Source of the DNA: Brevundimonas vitisensis
GTDB lineage: Bacteria; Pseudomonadota; Alphaproteobacteria; Caulobacterales; Caulobacteraceae
Direction: 5' to 3'
Length of the DNA: 64,000 nt
NCBI RefSeq assembly: GCF_016656965.1
Contig: NZ_CP067977.1
Coordinates: 806,001 to 870,000, forward strand
Positions within the stretch are counted from its first letter, which is position 1. The number at the start of each line of letters is the position of its first letter. This document shows positions 53,534-62,888 of the stretch, in pieces. Position numbers and translations under genes: made by a program. Under the pieces are notes generated by a model that was given only the letters and a program-made list of their open reading frames with translations, did no database searches and was not told where the DNA came from.

Positions 53534-54298
53534 TTGGCACGCCTTCCCACGCTCATCGACGCCCTCGCCCGATATGATCGCCGCGGCCGACCCACCATAG
53601 CCCACATCGCCCGCCAGGTGCGAGACGCGGGACTGATCGTGTCGTCCAAGCGCGGGGTGGGGGCTGCGGTCATGACCGAGAGGGACGCTGCGACCCTTCT
53701 TCTCGCCGTCTGTGGCGACAGCAGTCCGCAAGGCGCCGTCGCCGCGGTCCACAACCTGCGTTCCCTAGTGCCCGATCCTAATGACACCCTGCGCGACACG
53801 CAGCGCGAGGAAATGCCCGAGTGGATGGAGTTCTTACGGGAGAAAATCAGCTTCGCCGACGCAGTGGAAAGGCTGATCGCCAATGCACCTCTGATCGCTC
53901 AATGGCACGAAACGTACATGGAGGAGTGGGAGGAGGAAGCTCAAGGCGTCTCTGAGGCCGAGTTCTCGATGCAATGGATGGTCGTCAAATCCAACGCCGC
54001 CGGTGGGGCCTTCAGGCCTGGATATGCTCGTGCGCTTCGCATCGTGAGTTACGTCCCAGGGCTCGCCGCTGAAATCCACCTAGGTCGTCCATGGAAGCGG
54101 CTGGAGGAGATCGAAGCTTTCCATGAGCATTATGCGCCTGCCGACGCCTGGGTCGGGGCCGTGAGCGACGATGGCGCACGGAAGTCCAACTCCTCCGGCG
54201 AAACGGACTGCCTCATCACGATTGAAATCGGCCTACCGACTCTCACAGCCCTGCACGCAGCCGTGAATGACATGCCTATAGCCGCGCCGACTTCATAA
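53534..54298 (+). CDS. Unrecognised protein with N-terminal helix-turn-helix-like region
   Basis: The 254-residue product begins MARLPTLIDALARYDRRGRP, then TIAHIARQVRDAGLIVSSKR and GVGAAVMTERDAATLLLAVC. This resembles a winged-helix or helix-turn-helix module of a type I have seen in alphaproteobacterial phage and island proteins. The remainder (about 90-254) is mixed alpha/beta with an acidic helix (ETYMEEWEEEAQGVSEAEFS) and no known motif. A regulator or DNA-binding accessory role is a guess. AGGAG lies shortly before the ATG. Confidence 0.6.
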   Translation: MARLPTLIDALARYDRRGRPTIAHIARQVRDAGLIVSSKRGVGAAVMTERDAATLLLAVCGDSSPQGAVAAVHNLRSLVPDPNDTLRDTQREEMPEWMEFLREKISFADAVERLIANAPLIAQWHETYMEEWEEEAQGVSEAEFSMQWMVVKSNAAGGAFRPGYARALRIVSYVPGLAAEIHLGRPWKRLEEIEAFHEHYAPADAWVGAVSDDGARKSNSSGETDCLITIEIGLPTLTALHAAVNDMPIAAPTS

Positions 54299-54351
54299 GG
54301 AGCTTGACTCACAATAAGCCGGCATCTTAATAGGAGCTCCACTCACAATGA
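54297..54351 (+). repeat. Imperfect 21-bp direct repeat upstream of the recombinase operon
   Basis: The segments 54297-54317 and 54331-54351 match at 17 of 21 positions with a 34-base period; the shared core is AGGAGCT then ACTCACAAT. Each contains a ribosome-binding-like AGGAG. The second copy ends in an ATG (54348) where the first has ATA. It could be a recombinase-binding site, an operator or a duplicated leader start. Confidence 0.55.
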
Positions 54352-54363
54352 CGGAGCTTCTCG

Positions 54364-54627
54364 ATGCCCCTTGCCTCTCCCGTTTCCACCACTTGCGTTG
54401 GGGCGGACGATCCGCCTGCCTTCGATCCTCAGCCCATTCGCGGTGACGCCTCGTTGGGTCGCCTGCTCAGCCGGCGGCGCGAACTTGATGATCAGCGGCA
54501 TAAAGGAAGGCGTCTCGACGCCGACGACGCCCGGCTTCTGCCCCTGATGCTGTCGTTGGCGCGGATCAGCGCGCGGGCCTCTGTTCGGGACCAACCGTGT
54601 GTCGGCTGTTCGGGAGGCGCTCAATGA
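54364..54627 (+). CDS. Small protein leading the recombinase operon
   Basis: The 87-residue product has GGAG seven bases before its ATG. The N-terminus is Pro-rich. A charged region LGRLLSRRRELDDQRHKGRR then LDADDARLLPLMLSLARISA is probably helical, and the end has a CVGCSGG pair of cysteines. I recognise no family. Its stop overlaps the next start (ATGA), so it is coupled to the recombinase-like genes and may be an accessory or directionality factor. The alternative ATG at 54348 opens only a 32-codon frame in another phase. Confidence 0.45.
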   Translation: MPLASPVSTTCVGADDPPAFDPQPIRGDASLGRLLSRRRELDDQRHKGRRLDADDARLLPLMLSLARISARASVRDQPCVGCSGGAQ

Positions 54628-55262
54628 TGCCCCGCGGACGCACCGCCTCCCAGGCCGCTCCGACCACGGCCGAACGTCTCTCGGCTTGCAGCCGCTACGC
54701 TGGCCAAGCCGGGCTTCGCGTCGTCACTGTCCTCGACGACCAATACGCCGACGCCAGCTCGCGGGCTGGACAAGGGCTTAATCAGCTTGTCGAGCGTCTC
54801 TCGATCGGCGAGTTCGAAATCGTTGTCGCCTGCGCCGAGAATGGCCGGCTGGTGACCCTGCAGGCCGCAGGGAACGAGGCTTCGCAGCACACGCTCGAAT
54901 CTCTGCGCTGTGCGATCTATGCGCGTTCCGCCTGCGTGAACCAGGCCGAGCCTGACAGCGTCGCTGACCAGGTGAGCAGCTGCGAGGCCTTCGCCGAAAG
55001 CCAGGGCTGGGAGACGGCCATGATCTGCCGGGATTCGGGTGTCAGCGGCCTGTCGGGATCTCGCCCCGGCTTGGACCGCCTGATGGCTCAGGCCCGTGCG
55101 GGCGCCTACGATGTGTTGCTGGTCGAAGATCTCGACCGGCTGGCCCGGCGCGTCCCGCTCCTCCACGAGCTGGCGACGGAACTGGAGGCGCTGGGTGTCG
55201 TCCTTCACACCACGGCGGGTCCGTTTGACCGCGGCTTCATCCGCCGGGGTATCAACTCTTGA
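54624..55262 (+). CDS. Recombinase-like protein with two degenerate resolvase domains
   Basis: The 212-residue product, with RBS GGGAGG, contains two copies of the serine-recombinase N-terminal fold. The first (about 15-78) keeps only RLSACSRYAGQAGLRVVTVL and the GLNQLVERLSIGEFEIVVAC strand. It lacks the catalytic start and the D-R pair. The second (about 95-205) is almost complete, with CRDSGVSGLSGSRPGLDRL and LLVEDLDRLARR. Its nucleophile motif is Y99-A-R101-S-A103, where the canonical pattern is Y-x-R-x-S, so the serine position is Ala. No DNA-binding recombinase domain follows. It is probably non-catalytic, possibly a partner of the full-length enzyme two genes on. Confidence 0.75.
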   Translation: MMPRGRTASQAAPTTAERLSACSRYAGQAGLRVVTVLDDQYADASSRAGQGLNQLVERLSIGEFEIVVACAENGRLVTLQAAGNEASQHTLESLRCAIYARSACVNQAEPDSVADQVSSCEAFAESQGWETAMICRDSGVSGLSGSRPGLDRLMAQARAGAYDVLLVEDLDRLARRVPLLHELATELEALGVVLHTTAGPFDRGFIRRGINS

Positions 55263-55627
55263 CCGCCGCCGTTCCGGCGGACGCCCGCTACGCCATTTAT
55301 GTGCGGCAACAGGCGGTAAAGTCCCTCCAAGGCCAAATCATCCTGTGTCGCACCTATGGGGATCAGCAAGGCTGGGCTGAAGCTGGCGCCTACCAGGACT
55401 ACCAGCGCAGCGGGTCGGTTGTCATCGGACGCTCCGGCCTCTTCGAAATGCTCGGCGCTGCCGCCCGGAGAGAGTTCTCCATTCTCGTGATTAGCGACTT
55501 GAGCCAACTTGGTTGTAGCGCCGCGGACCTCCCCGGCTTTCTGATGGAGTTGAAGTACGACGGCGTCAGTGTCCATACGCCGGCCGGCGCGGCTCCGGCC
55601 GAGAGCGCTCTTCGGAGGGCCTGCTGA
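55259..55627 (+). CDS. Truncated, catalytically degenerate resolvase-domain protein
   Basis: The 122-residue product starts at a TTG overlapping the previous stop (TTGA). It is a lone resolvase N-terminal domain and aligns almost without gaps to the start of the next protein. RYAIYVRQQAVKSLQGQIIL has Gln at position 18, where the next protein has its catalytic Ser18. ISDLSQLGCSA replaces the conserved EDLDRLSRS, losing the catalytic Arg. The end overlaps the next ATG (TGATG). It therefore cannot cut DNA by the known mechanism; a structural or regulatory role, or decay, are the alternatives. Confidence 0.75.
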   Translation: MTAAVPADARYAIYVRQQAVKSLQGQIILCRTYGDQQGWAEAGAYQDYQRSGSVVIGRSGLFEMLGAAARREFSILVISDLSQLGCSAADLPGFLMELKYDGVSVHTPAGAAPAESALRRAC

Positions 55628-57756
55628 TGAACGCCTTCCCGCCGCCGGGCTCGCTCTATGCCGTCTACGCCCGCTATTCGACCGACCATCAGACCTTTAA
55701 GTCCATCGAGGACCAGCTCACCCTGTGTCGGGCCTACGCCGAGCGGCACGGATGGGTGGAGGCGGGCGCCTACCACGATGCCGCCCGTAGCGGCGCTACC
55801 ATGGTCGGCCGGGCAGGACTTTTCGACATGCTGGCCGCGGCTGACCGTCAAGAGTTCTCCATCATCCTGATCGAGGACCTTGACCGCCTCAGTCGAAGCG
55901 CGTCCGGCGCCCATGGCATGGTCGAGGAGATGGAGGCCCTCGACATCACCGTCTGCACGGTTTCGTCCGGCCCGGTGACGGACATGGAGGTGGCATTCAA
56001 GGCTGCTCATAACGCCCGCCAGCTCAAAGCCCAGGCGGAAAAGACCCGGCGGGGCCAAGAGGGCACGGTTAAGGACGGTCGCATCTCCGGCCAAGTCGCC
56101 TACGGCTACCGCAGAGTGGTGTCGCTGGATGGCAAAAACGGTCTGCGTGAAATCGATCCGGATCAGGCCAAAATCGTCGTTCGCATCTTCAACGACTACC
56201 TGTCCGGCATGACGCCGCTCGACATCGCCAAGGCGCTGAACGCCGAGGGTATCCCTGGCCCTCGCGGCGGCCGTTGGAAGCCTGGAGCGATCTACGGAAA
56301 TAGAGACACCGGCGTCGGCATCCTCCGCAACCGGCTCTACGTCGGGATCAATGAGTGGGGCCGTACGGTCACCAAGCACAACCGTCACAAGGGGACGTCC
56401 ATCGCCAAGGTCACGGCGAAGGCCGACCGCCTGGTCATCGAAGTGCCTCACCTGCGCATCCTCGACGACGAGGTGTTCCAAGCCGTCCAGGACCGGCTGG
56501 AGGCCCGTCGCTCCAACCCCTCGACCTTTCGCGACAAGCGCCGTCCCGATTATCTGCTGTCCGGCTTGGTGCGCTGTGGTGTCTGCGGCCGCCCTTACTC
56601 GGTGGTCTCCGACAAGCTGAGCTGCATTGGCTCGGCCCGCGAAGGCACCTGCGACAATCGCCGGCGCGTGGCTCGCGAGGATCTGGAGGCGATCGTCCTG
56701 ATGGGCCTGAAGGAGCGCTTGCTGCGCCCCTCCCTGATCGAACCCTATCTGGAAGCGCACCGGGTCGAGCTGGACAGGCTGAACGCCGCTCAGGCTGCGC
56801 AGTCCGAGGCCGCCCAGGCGCGCGTCAAGGAACTGACACGCCAGATCGACAACGTGATGGCCCAAGTCCTCGCGGGCCGAGCGGCGGGCCCTGCCGCCGA
56901 TGTCGCAACGCGCCTGTTCTACCAAGAGGTCGCGCGGCTGGAGACCGAACGCCAAGCGGCCGAGCGCCAAGTCCGCGCACAACTTCGCCCCGTGCCGCCG
57001 CCCATGGACGCCGAGACCGTGGTGAAACGCCTCAACGTGCTGCTGGACGACCTGCGCCTGGCGCTGGACGGAAAGGATCGCGACGCTCAAAGCGCTCGCG
57101 ACCAGTTGCGGGCCCTGATCGACAAGGTGACGATCACGCCCATCGAAGCCGCCCGCCCGGATAAGCGCGGCTGCGGCCCAGTCAGGGTCACGGTCGAGGG
57201 GCCCCTTACCGCACTGGTGGATCTCGCCGATCCAAATCGCGTCATCCAGCATTCTTCACGTCCGGGAACGATACTGGACCTCGCGATCCTGACCTTCAGC
57301 TACTACGTTGATTATATTCCGGAAGATAACCGGCTTGACGAGCAGACGTACGTCGATCTGGCTACCATCGCCCGGCTGCTGGACGATTCCGACATTCCGG
57401 TCACCCGTCGCATGATCGTCGATGCCCTCGCCGCTGCCGACGGGCGCGACCCGGGTTGCCCGCCGGATTATGAGCCCGGCAGCCCCCACGTCGCCCGCGC
57501 CCTGAATGCGACACGCTATCTCGCCAAAGCCGGTGACATTCGCGCGGTCCGCTTCGACCCTGCCCGTAGCGGATGGGTGTGGAACCATATCGACCGATCG
57601 GATGAGGCCTGGATCCAGCGAGCAATGATGGCGCCTGTTCCGGCGATGCACCTGCCTATTCCTGTGATCCGCCTTAGCGCTCCGGAAGCCGCCGTCGTCA
57701 TCATTGGCCCGCGCCAGTCCGACGGCGCGGCGCTGCCGACGATGGGGCCGATCTGA
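55627..57756 (+). CDS. Large serine recombinase (complete)
   Basis: Large serine recombinases integrate, excise or rearrange DNA through a Ser-DNA intermediate. The 709-residue product has Y14-A-R16-Y-S18-T with the nucleophile Ser18 and IEDLDRLSR at about 82-90. The recombinase domain lies around 155-290 (GQVAYGYRRV, NAEGIPGPRGGRWKPGAIYG, LRNRLYVGINEW). A zinc ribbon has Cys317, Cys320, Cys333 and Cys342, and a coiled coil lies at about 375-440. The last 200 residues are an extra C-terminal region of unknown role. It is convergent with the restriction operon. Confidence 0.92.
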   Translation: MNAFPPPGSLYAVYARYSTDHQTFKSIEDQLTLCRAYAERHGWVEAGAYHDAARSGATMVGRAGLFDMLAAADRQEFSIILIEDLDRLSRSASGAHGMVEEMEALDITVCTVSSGPVTDMEVAFKAAHNARQLKAQAEKTRRGQEGTVKDGRISGQVAYGYRRVVSLDGKNGLREIDPDQAKIVVRIFNDYLSGMTPLDIAKALNAEGIPGPRGGRWKPGAIYGNRDTGVGILRNRLYVGINEWGRTVTKHNRHKGTSIAKVTAKADRLVIEVPHLRILDDEVFQAVQDRLEARRSNPSTFRDKRRPDYLLSGLVRCGVCGRPYSVVSDKLSCIGSAREGTCDNRRRVAREDLEAIVLMGLKERLLRPSLIEPYLEAHRVELDRLNAAQAAQSEAAQARVKELTRQIDNVMAQVLAGRAAGPAADVATRLFYQEVARLETERQAAERQVRAQLRPVPPPMDAETVVKRLNVLLDDLRLALDGKDRDAQSARDQLRALIDKVTITPIEAARPDKRGCGPVRVTVEGPLTALVDLADPNRVIQHSSRPGTILDLAILTFSYYVDYIPEDNRLDEQTYVDLATIARLLDDSDIPVTRRMIVDALAAADGRDPGCPPDYEPGSPHVARALNATRYLAKAGDIRAVRFDPARSGWVWNHIDRSDEAWIQRAMMAPVPAMHLPIPVIRLSAPEAAVVIIGPRQSDGAALPTMGPI

Positions 57757-57768
57757 TCGAGCGTCAGC

Positions 57769-60700
57769 CTAGCCGTTGGTGATCAGCTGCATGAGCTGGT
57801 CGTAGTCTGCAACCTGGCTAAAGGTCACCCGGTCTGCGACGTCACGGAAATAGGCAGCTGCGCTATCGATGCGTTGCTTCTCGTCGGTTCGCAACGCCTC
57901 TTTCAGCGCGCTGCCCTTCGTTTCTGCGACGAAGTAGAGACTGCGCGTCTCGGCCGTCTCCACCGCGATGGCCCAGTCCGGGTTGTACCCACCGCCGGGC
58001 GTTGGGATTGAGAACCCCTTGGGCAGCTTGGCATAGACCACCACCTCGTCGGCGGCTTCCAGTCGCTGCGCGAAGGCGCGCTCCTTGGATGAATCCACCG
58101 CGACATGGTCGAGCACATGCTTGCCGGCCGCGAGCACCGCACCTACCGGCAGGTCGCGCCGATCGGTGTCGAAGATGGCGACGTCGTAAGCCTCGCCGGT
58201 CTTTTCGTATCGCAGGGTCTCAATGGCGAGGGCGATCTTTTCCCGCCGGATCAGTTCGGCTGTGCCGCGTAAGAACATTTCCGGGTTCTTGGAGAACAGG
58301 GCGAAGGTGTCCTGACGAACGCCTTTCAGGATGCGGCCCACCGTGCCCCGCGTCAGCCGAGTGAGCCCTGCCAGTTCTCCGACAAGGTCGTAGCGCACGT
58401 TGGTGACGACCGCCGCCTGCTCGTGCTGGAAGCGTGCCTTCTCTTCCTGGAAGCCTTTCCCAGCACGGACGTCTTCGACGCCGATGTCCGTCTTGAGTTC
58501 CGCTCCCGAGACGATGATCACCTGACGATCGACCTTGAGATCCTGATCGAGGCGACGCGTGGCCGCAGCCACCAAGCGATCCGTGTCGAAATCGGTGAAG
58601 TAGACCGCGCGCTGATTGATCCGCGACCACAGCTCCTGAAACGCCGCTTTCTCAAGGTTCGCGCGGCGCAGGCTCGGCGTGACGGTCCCATGCGCGGTTC
58701 CTGTCATCCGCGACAGGGCGCTCTGATCCAACACGGTGTCAACCAGGGCGATGACGCCCTCCGCATCCGCCGCCAAACTCTCGGGCAACGGCGGCAGGGC
58801 GTCCGTAGCCTTCGCCTCGTGCCACGCCGGAGTAATGTGGTCTCGCTCGTCGATGAAGTCGCTTCTGATCAGCCAACGATGCAGGGCATTGGCTTCGTCC
58901 CGGATAAGCTCACGAGATCCAGTCGCGGTCAGGATCGTCTTGCCTGTAAAGTAGGCGACGCTGGCTTCGCGCGGGCGCCCCTCCAGAGCCTTCGTCAGTT
59001 CCGCCTGCAAGCTCTTGGCGAAATCCTCGTAGCTTTCCGACGCCACCACCGTGAGCACGTTGATGTCGTGAACCTCGGGCCCATCCGTGCGGCGGCCGAA
59101 GTCGTCGACGCTGATGCGCAGTCCGCGCCCAACCTCCTGGCGCTTGCCGATCTCGTGGTCCGACTGCTTCAGGGTGCAGATGGTGAAGACGTTGGGATTG
59201 TCCCAGCCTTCTCGCAGGGCCGAATGCGAGAAGATGAACCGCACCGGCTCATCCAGCGACAGAAGCCGGCCCTTGTTCTTCAGGATCAGGTCATAGGACG
59301 AGACGTCCTTGGCCTCGCCCTTTTCGTCCCCCCGCGCATTGACGGGTGGGTCCGTCAGCCGTCCCGCTTTATCGATGGAGAAATAGCCATCGTGCACGCT
59401 GGCGGGATCGTCGCGCTTCACATAGGCGAACCAGGCCTCGTCAGTGGGGTCGAGCTGCGGCAGCTCGTCGATCGCGGCGGCGTATTCCTCTTCGAAAATC
59501 CTGGCGTACTCGCCCGCCACGGCGCCGGCGTCATCGTAACGGCGATACTTGGCCACCTCGTCGATGAAGAACAGCGACAGCACCTTGATCCCGCGCCGGT
59601 ACAGCAAGCGCTCGCGCTCGAAATGAGCACGGATGGTTTCGCGGATCTGGACACGCCGGACAGCGGCCTCGTCGGCCTGCCCCTGAACCCGGCCTTCCTC
59701 TAGCACCACGCCGTTGGTGAAGCTCAGGGTACGGGACACTGCATCGATGTCGGCAACGGTATGGCCCTCATAGGCGGCCAGCCCCCCCGACAAGTTGTGA
59801 AGGTCGTCACCCTTTTTGAGCCACCGGGCGGTTCTTTTGACCTTGCCCGCATTGAGGACGGTTTCGATATCGACGCGCGCCTCGGGCGGCTTGTCGGCCG
59901 AGACACGGATGTCGGACATATAGAGATAGCCGTGAACGCCGGTCAGACCCTTCACGGTGACGCCGCGGACGTTGATCCGCTTGACCAGCTTGCGAGTGTA
60001 AGCATCCAGCGCGTCTAGGCGGTGGACCAGGTTGTGGCGCGTCTTGTGGGTGGCGGAGAAGCGCAGGGCGATGGGCGCTCTGAAGCGGCTGAGCGCCTCT
60101 TGGGTCTTGGCGCCTTCCAGCCGCTGAGGTTCGTCAAGGATCAGGATGGGGTGATTGCCCGCGATCAGGTCGATCGGGCGGCGCGATTGAAAGGCGTCCA
60201 TCTCGCGGAACATCCGCAGCGTCTTGGACTCCTTGCCCTCGGCGTTCACCTCGGAGGCAAAGGCCTGCGTGTTGATGATCATGCAGTGCAGGCCGGGACT
60301 GTCCGAAAAGGCCAGGATCGGCTCAGGCCGGCCGCTGTCATAGATGAAGCGCCGGACCTTGTGCCCATAGCGTTCCTGGAAGTGCGCCTCGGTGTCCGCG
60401 AAAGTCTTGAACACCCCCTCGCGGATGGCGACCGACGGCACGACGACAATGAATTTCGACCACCCGTAGCGCTCGTACAGCCGGTACATGGTGTCGATGT
60501 AGACGTAGGTCTTGCCGGTCCCGGTCTCCATCTCAACATCGAAATTGATCGGCGCTGCTCGGGTGGAGACCAGTTTGTCCGAAGGCGGCAAATGCTCCCG
60601 CATCTGCACCCGGCGAACGTTCTCCAGCAATTGAGCTTCGCTCAGCTGCACCGCCGCATTGCGGAAGCCCGTCTCGCCGATCAGCGCCATCTGAGCTGAC

Positions 60701-60825
60701 CGCTCACGTCCCGGGTCGATCTGATAACTCAGTCCTTCGACGCGGGGCTGGCCTTCGAAACAATCGACGACGGCCTCGGCGGCCACGCGCTGATAGTCGA
60801 GCGGCTTGAACTGCTGGACGGTCAT
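57769..60825 (-). CDS. res: Type III restriction endonuclease subunit Res
   Basis: Res couples ATP-driven sliding to DNA cleavage in type III restriction. The 1018-residue product has Walker A TGTGKT at 101-106 and the helicase motif II DEPQ at 231-234. Further SF2 motifs follow (SATHKTRHNLVHRL, FSHSALREGWDNPNVFTICT and then QEVGRGLRISVD). The C-terminal PD-(D/E)xK nuclease shows Asp near 950 (NPDWAIAVE) and ETK at 968-970. Length suits the family. It follows mod with a five-base gap, as in classical mod-res operons. All key residues are intact. Confidence 0.94.
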   Translation of the reverse strand: MTVQQFKPLDYQRVAAEAVVDCFEGQPRVEGLSYQIDPGRERSAQMALIGETGFRNAAVQLSEAQLLENVRRVQMREHLPPSDKLVSTRAAPINFDVEMETGTGKTYVYIDTMYRLYERYGWSKFIVVVPSVAIREGVFKTFADTEAHFQERYGHKVRRFIYDSGRPEPILAFSDSPGLHCMIINTQAFASEVNAEGKESKTLRMFREMDAFQSRRPIDLIAGNHPILILDEPQRLEGAKTQEALSRFRAPIALRFSATHKTRHNLVHRLDALDAYTRKLVKRINVRGVTVKGLTGVHGYLYMSDIRVSADKPPEARVDIETVLNAGKVKRTARWLKKGDDLHNLSGGLAAYEGHTVADIDAVSRTLSFTNGVVLEEGRVQGQADEAAVRRVQIRETIRAHFERERLLYRRGIKVLSLFFIDEVAKYRRYDDAGAVAGEYARIFEEEYAAAIDELPQLDPTDEAWFAYVKRDDPASVHDGYFSIDKAGRLTDPPVNARGDEKGEAKDVSSYDLILKNKGRLLSLDEPVRFIFSHSALREGWDNPNVFTICTLKQSDHEIGKRQEVGRGLRISVDDFGRRTDGPEVHDINVLTVVASESYEDFAKSLQAELTKALEGRPREASVAYFTGKTILTATGSRELIRDEANALHRWLIRSDFIDERDHITPAWHEAKATDALPPLPESLAADAEGVIALVDTVLDQSALSRMTGTAHGTVTPSLRRANLEKAAFQELWSRINQRAVYFTDFDTDRLVAAATRRLDQDLKVDRQVIIVSGAELKTDIGVEDVRAGKGFQEEKARFQHEQAAVVTNVRYDLVGELAGLTRLTRGTVGRILKGVRQDTFALFSKNPEMFLRGTAELIRREKIALAIETLRYEKTGEAYDVAIFDTDRRDLPVGAVLAAGKHVLDHVAVDSSKERAFAQRLEAADEVVVYAKLPKGFSIPTPGGGYNPDWAIAVETAETRSLYFVAETKGSALKEALRTDEKQRIDSAAAYFRDVADRVTFSQVADYDQLMQLITNG

Positions 60826-60830
60826 GGCGC

Positions 60831-62792
60831 CTACAGCACCCGCACGGCGGTGTCGGGCGCGCGCTGCTTAAAGCGGCTGGCGACGTTTTCCTTGGCCGCG
60901 TCCGAGACGAAACCGTCGTCGCGGAACATGACGCGCAATGGCTTCATCGCCGCAAGAGCGTCGGCCAGCTCGGTGTCGATGCCGCCCTGCCCGTTCGCAG
61001 GCCGCGCGAAGCAAGCGATGAGGGCCGCGCCCTCGACGCCTTCGGCCGGCGGGTCGACTATCCATATCGTCCGGCCCAGCAGTTCGTCGCGGCGCACCGG
61101 TAGGGTGATGTCCACCCCCCAGCGCAGCAGTGCGCCGAAAAGCAGATCCTCGTCGGTCCGATCGTCCTTGATGTGGCTGATCAGGCCGTCGAGCATCGCT
61201 TGGGCCGCCTGATCCGGCGCGACGCGGGTGTCTTGGAAATTGCTACTGTCGATGCGGAAGGCGCGGAAGCCCGCGTCGAGTTTGCCCTTGAGGTCGGGGT
61301 TGTCGGCGAGGATTTTGGCTCCGGCGCGACGGATACGCTCCCGCGATAGCTGGGATATCGTATCGAACCGTACATCGCCCGACCTGTCCTCAGCATCAAT
61401 CTCTACCGGTGCCTGAACCAGAATGGTCCGTCTTGACCCGCCGTCCGCAGCGTTCAGGTCGATACAGGCGTGCGCCGTGGTTCCGGAGCCCGCGTAGAAG
61501 TCGACAATGATCGCGTCCTTATCGGACCGGCAGACGGCGTCTATGCTGTCGCGGATGGTCCACAGACTCTTCGGATAGGTGAAGCCCGCCCCCTCGATGA
61601 GCGTGTTTACGAGCTTGGTCCCGTACTCATTCGAGTCATATCTTTTATCGTCCCAGAGGGCCTTCTGAAGACCGAACGTTTTTCCGATTTCGATCTCGTA
61701 GCCGTACGCCGTGCGTCGCGCGCGCAGCATCTCGCGAATGCCATCCACAGATTGGCGGGCATAGCGCCACTTCCGTTCCGTTCCTTCGCGATCGATCGGA
61801 TAGACCAGGGCGAGATCGCCCTCCCACTCTGTTTGAGCAGGGTGGTAGTCATCAGAACACACATCACCGAACCCAACGATCTCGCCGTTCCTGACATGGA
61901 TTGGGTAGAAGCAGTTCTTTGCATCAGACCGCTCGGATTCCCCGCCCCAGTTTCTGAGATGACTCCAATCGACGTTCGAGGCTTCGATTACGCGATCATG
62001 AATAAGCTTTCTGCCCGCGGGTACGACGAAAAGGGCGAATTCGTTGGTGAAAGAGAAGTTTTTCCCCTGCACGCCTCGCGGATTGTGAACGAGTACGACA
62101 GGTATATATTCCTTAGCACCCTCCCCGAATATTTCCTTCAGAACTAAGTCAAGAGCTGAAACCTCGTTCTGGTCGATTGCGCATACCAAGACACCGTCTT
62201 CTGCCAACAAATTTTTTGCCAGACGGAGAGGGGCATAGATGGATGACAGCCAATCGGAATGGAATCGTCCATTCGTCTGTAGGTTCGTTGAGAGCCGGCG
62301 CCCTTCTTCATCAACGTCGCCCGATGATTCGAGAAACTCGGCGCGGCTGACCGAATAGTCGTTCTTGTATATTAGATTTCTGCCCGTGTTGTAGGGCGGG
62401 TCGATGTATATCATCTTAACCTTGCCCAGATAGGTCTCCTGCAACAGCTTCAGGGCGTCCAAGTTGTCGCCCTCAATGAACAGGTTGCGGGTGATGTCGA
62501 AGTCGACGCTGTCTTCGCGCATAGGACGCAGCGTCTTATCGATCGGCGAGTTGGCGGTCAGCAGCGCCTGGCGCTTTCCGGGCCAGTCTAACCGGTAGCG
62601 CTCCTGAGGGCCGTCAACCAAATGATCGGACAGGGCTTGGCGCAGCAAGTCAAAATCAATGACGGGCTCACCGCGATCAGACGCAGACCCGGCCGGTCCT
62701 TCAGTCGCGCATTCCGGGAACATTTCGGCCAGTCGAGCGATGTTCTGCCGCGTCAGGTCCACCGAAGTTGTAGTGAGTTTTTCGATCGGCAT
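60831..62792 (-). CDS. mod: Type III DNA adenine methyltransferase subunit Mod
   Basis: Mod supplies sequence recognition and N6-adenine methylation for the Res-Mod complex. The 653-residue product has motif IV DPPY at 131-134 (YIDPPYNTGRN) ahead of motif I at about 431-440 (DFYAGSGTTA). This is the order of beta-class methyltransferases. The variable part between them (about 230-400) is the target recognition domain, and its DNA is noticeably more A+T-rich than that of res, common for exchanged recognition domains. No simple-sequence tract for phase variation was seen. The recognition site cannot be predicted. Confidence 0.94.
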   Translation of the reverse strand: MPIEKLTTTSVDLTRQNIARLAEMFPECATEGPAGSASDRGEPVIDFDLLRQALSDHLVDGPQERYRLDWPGKRQALLTANSPIDKTLRPMREDSVDFDITRNLFIEGDNLDALKLLQETYLGKVKMIYIDPPYNTGRNLIYKNDYSVSRAEFLESSGDVDEEGRRLSTNLQTNGRFHSDWLSSIYAPLRLAKNLLAEDGVLVCAIDQNEVSALDLVLKEIFGEGAKEYIPVVLVHNPRGVQGKNFSFTNEFALFVVPAGRKLIHDRVIEASNVDWSHLRNWGGESERSDAKNCFYPIHVRNGEIVGFGDVCSDDYHPAQTEWEGDLALVYPIDREGTERKWRYARQSVDGIREMLRARRTAYGYEIEIGKTFGLQKALWDDKRYDSNEYGTKLVNTLIEGAGFTYPKSLWTIRDSIDAVCRSDKDAIIVDFYAGSGTTAHACIDLNAADGGSRRTILVQAPVEIDAEDRSGDVRFDTISQLSRERIRRAGAKILADNPDLKGKLDAGFRAFRIDSSNFQDTRVAPDQAAQAMLDGLISHIKDDRTDEDLLFGALLRWGVDITLPVRRDELLGRTIWIVDPPAEGVEGAALIACFARPANGQGGIDTELADALAAMKPLRVMFRDDGFVSDAAKENVASRFKQRAPDTAVRVL

Positions 62793-62888
62793 TTAAAGAT
62801 CCAGAGCAGGCGCGTTGCGTCTCGCGGTTTTTGGCCACCATGGCCACTTCATGGCGCCCCGGAACGGACACCGCGACAGGGGGCGGAG

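Noticed and set aside
55399..57252. 617-codon minus-strand frame opposite the serine recombinase
   Set aside because: Antisense shadow; the plus-strand recombinase has complete catalytic and zinc-ribbon motifs.
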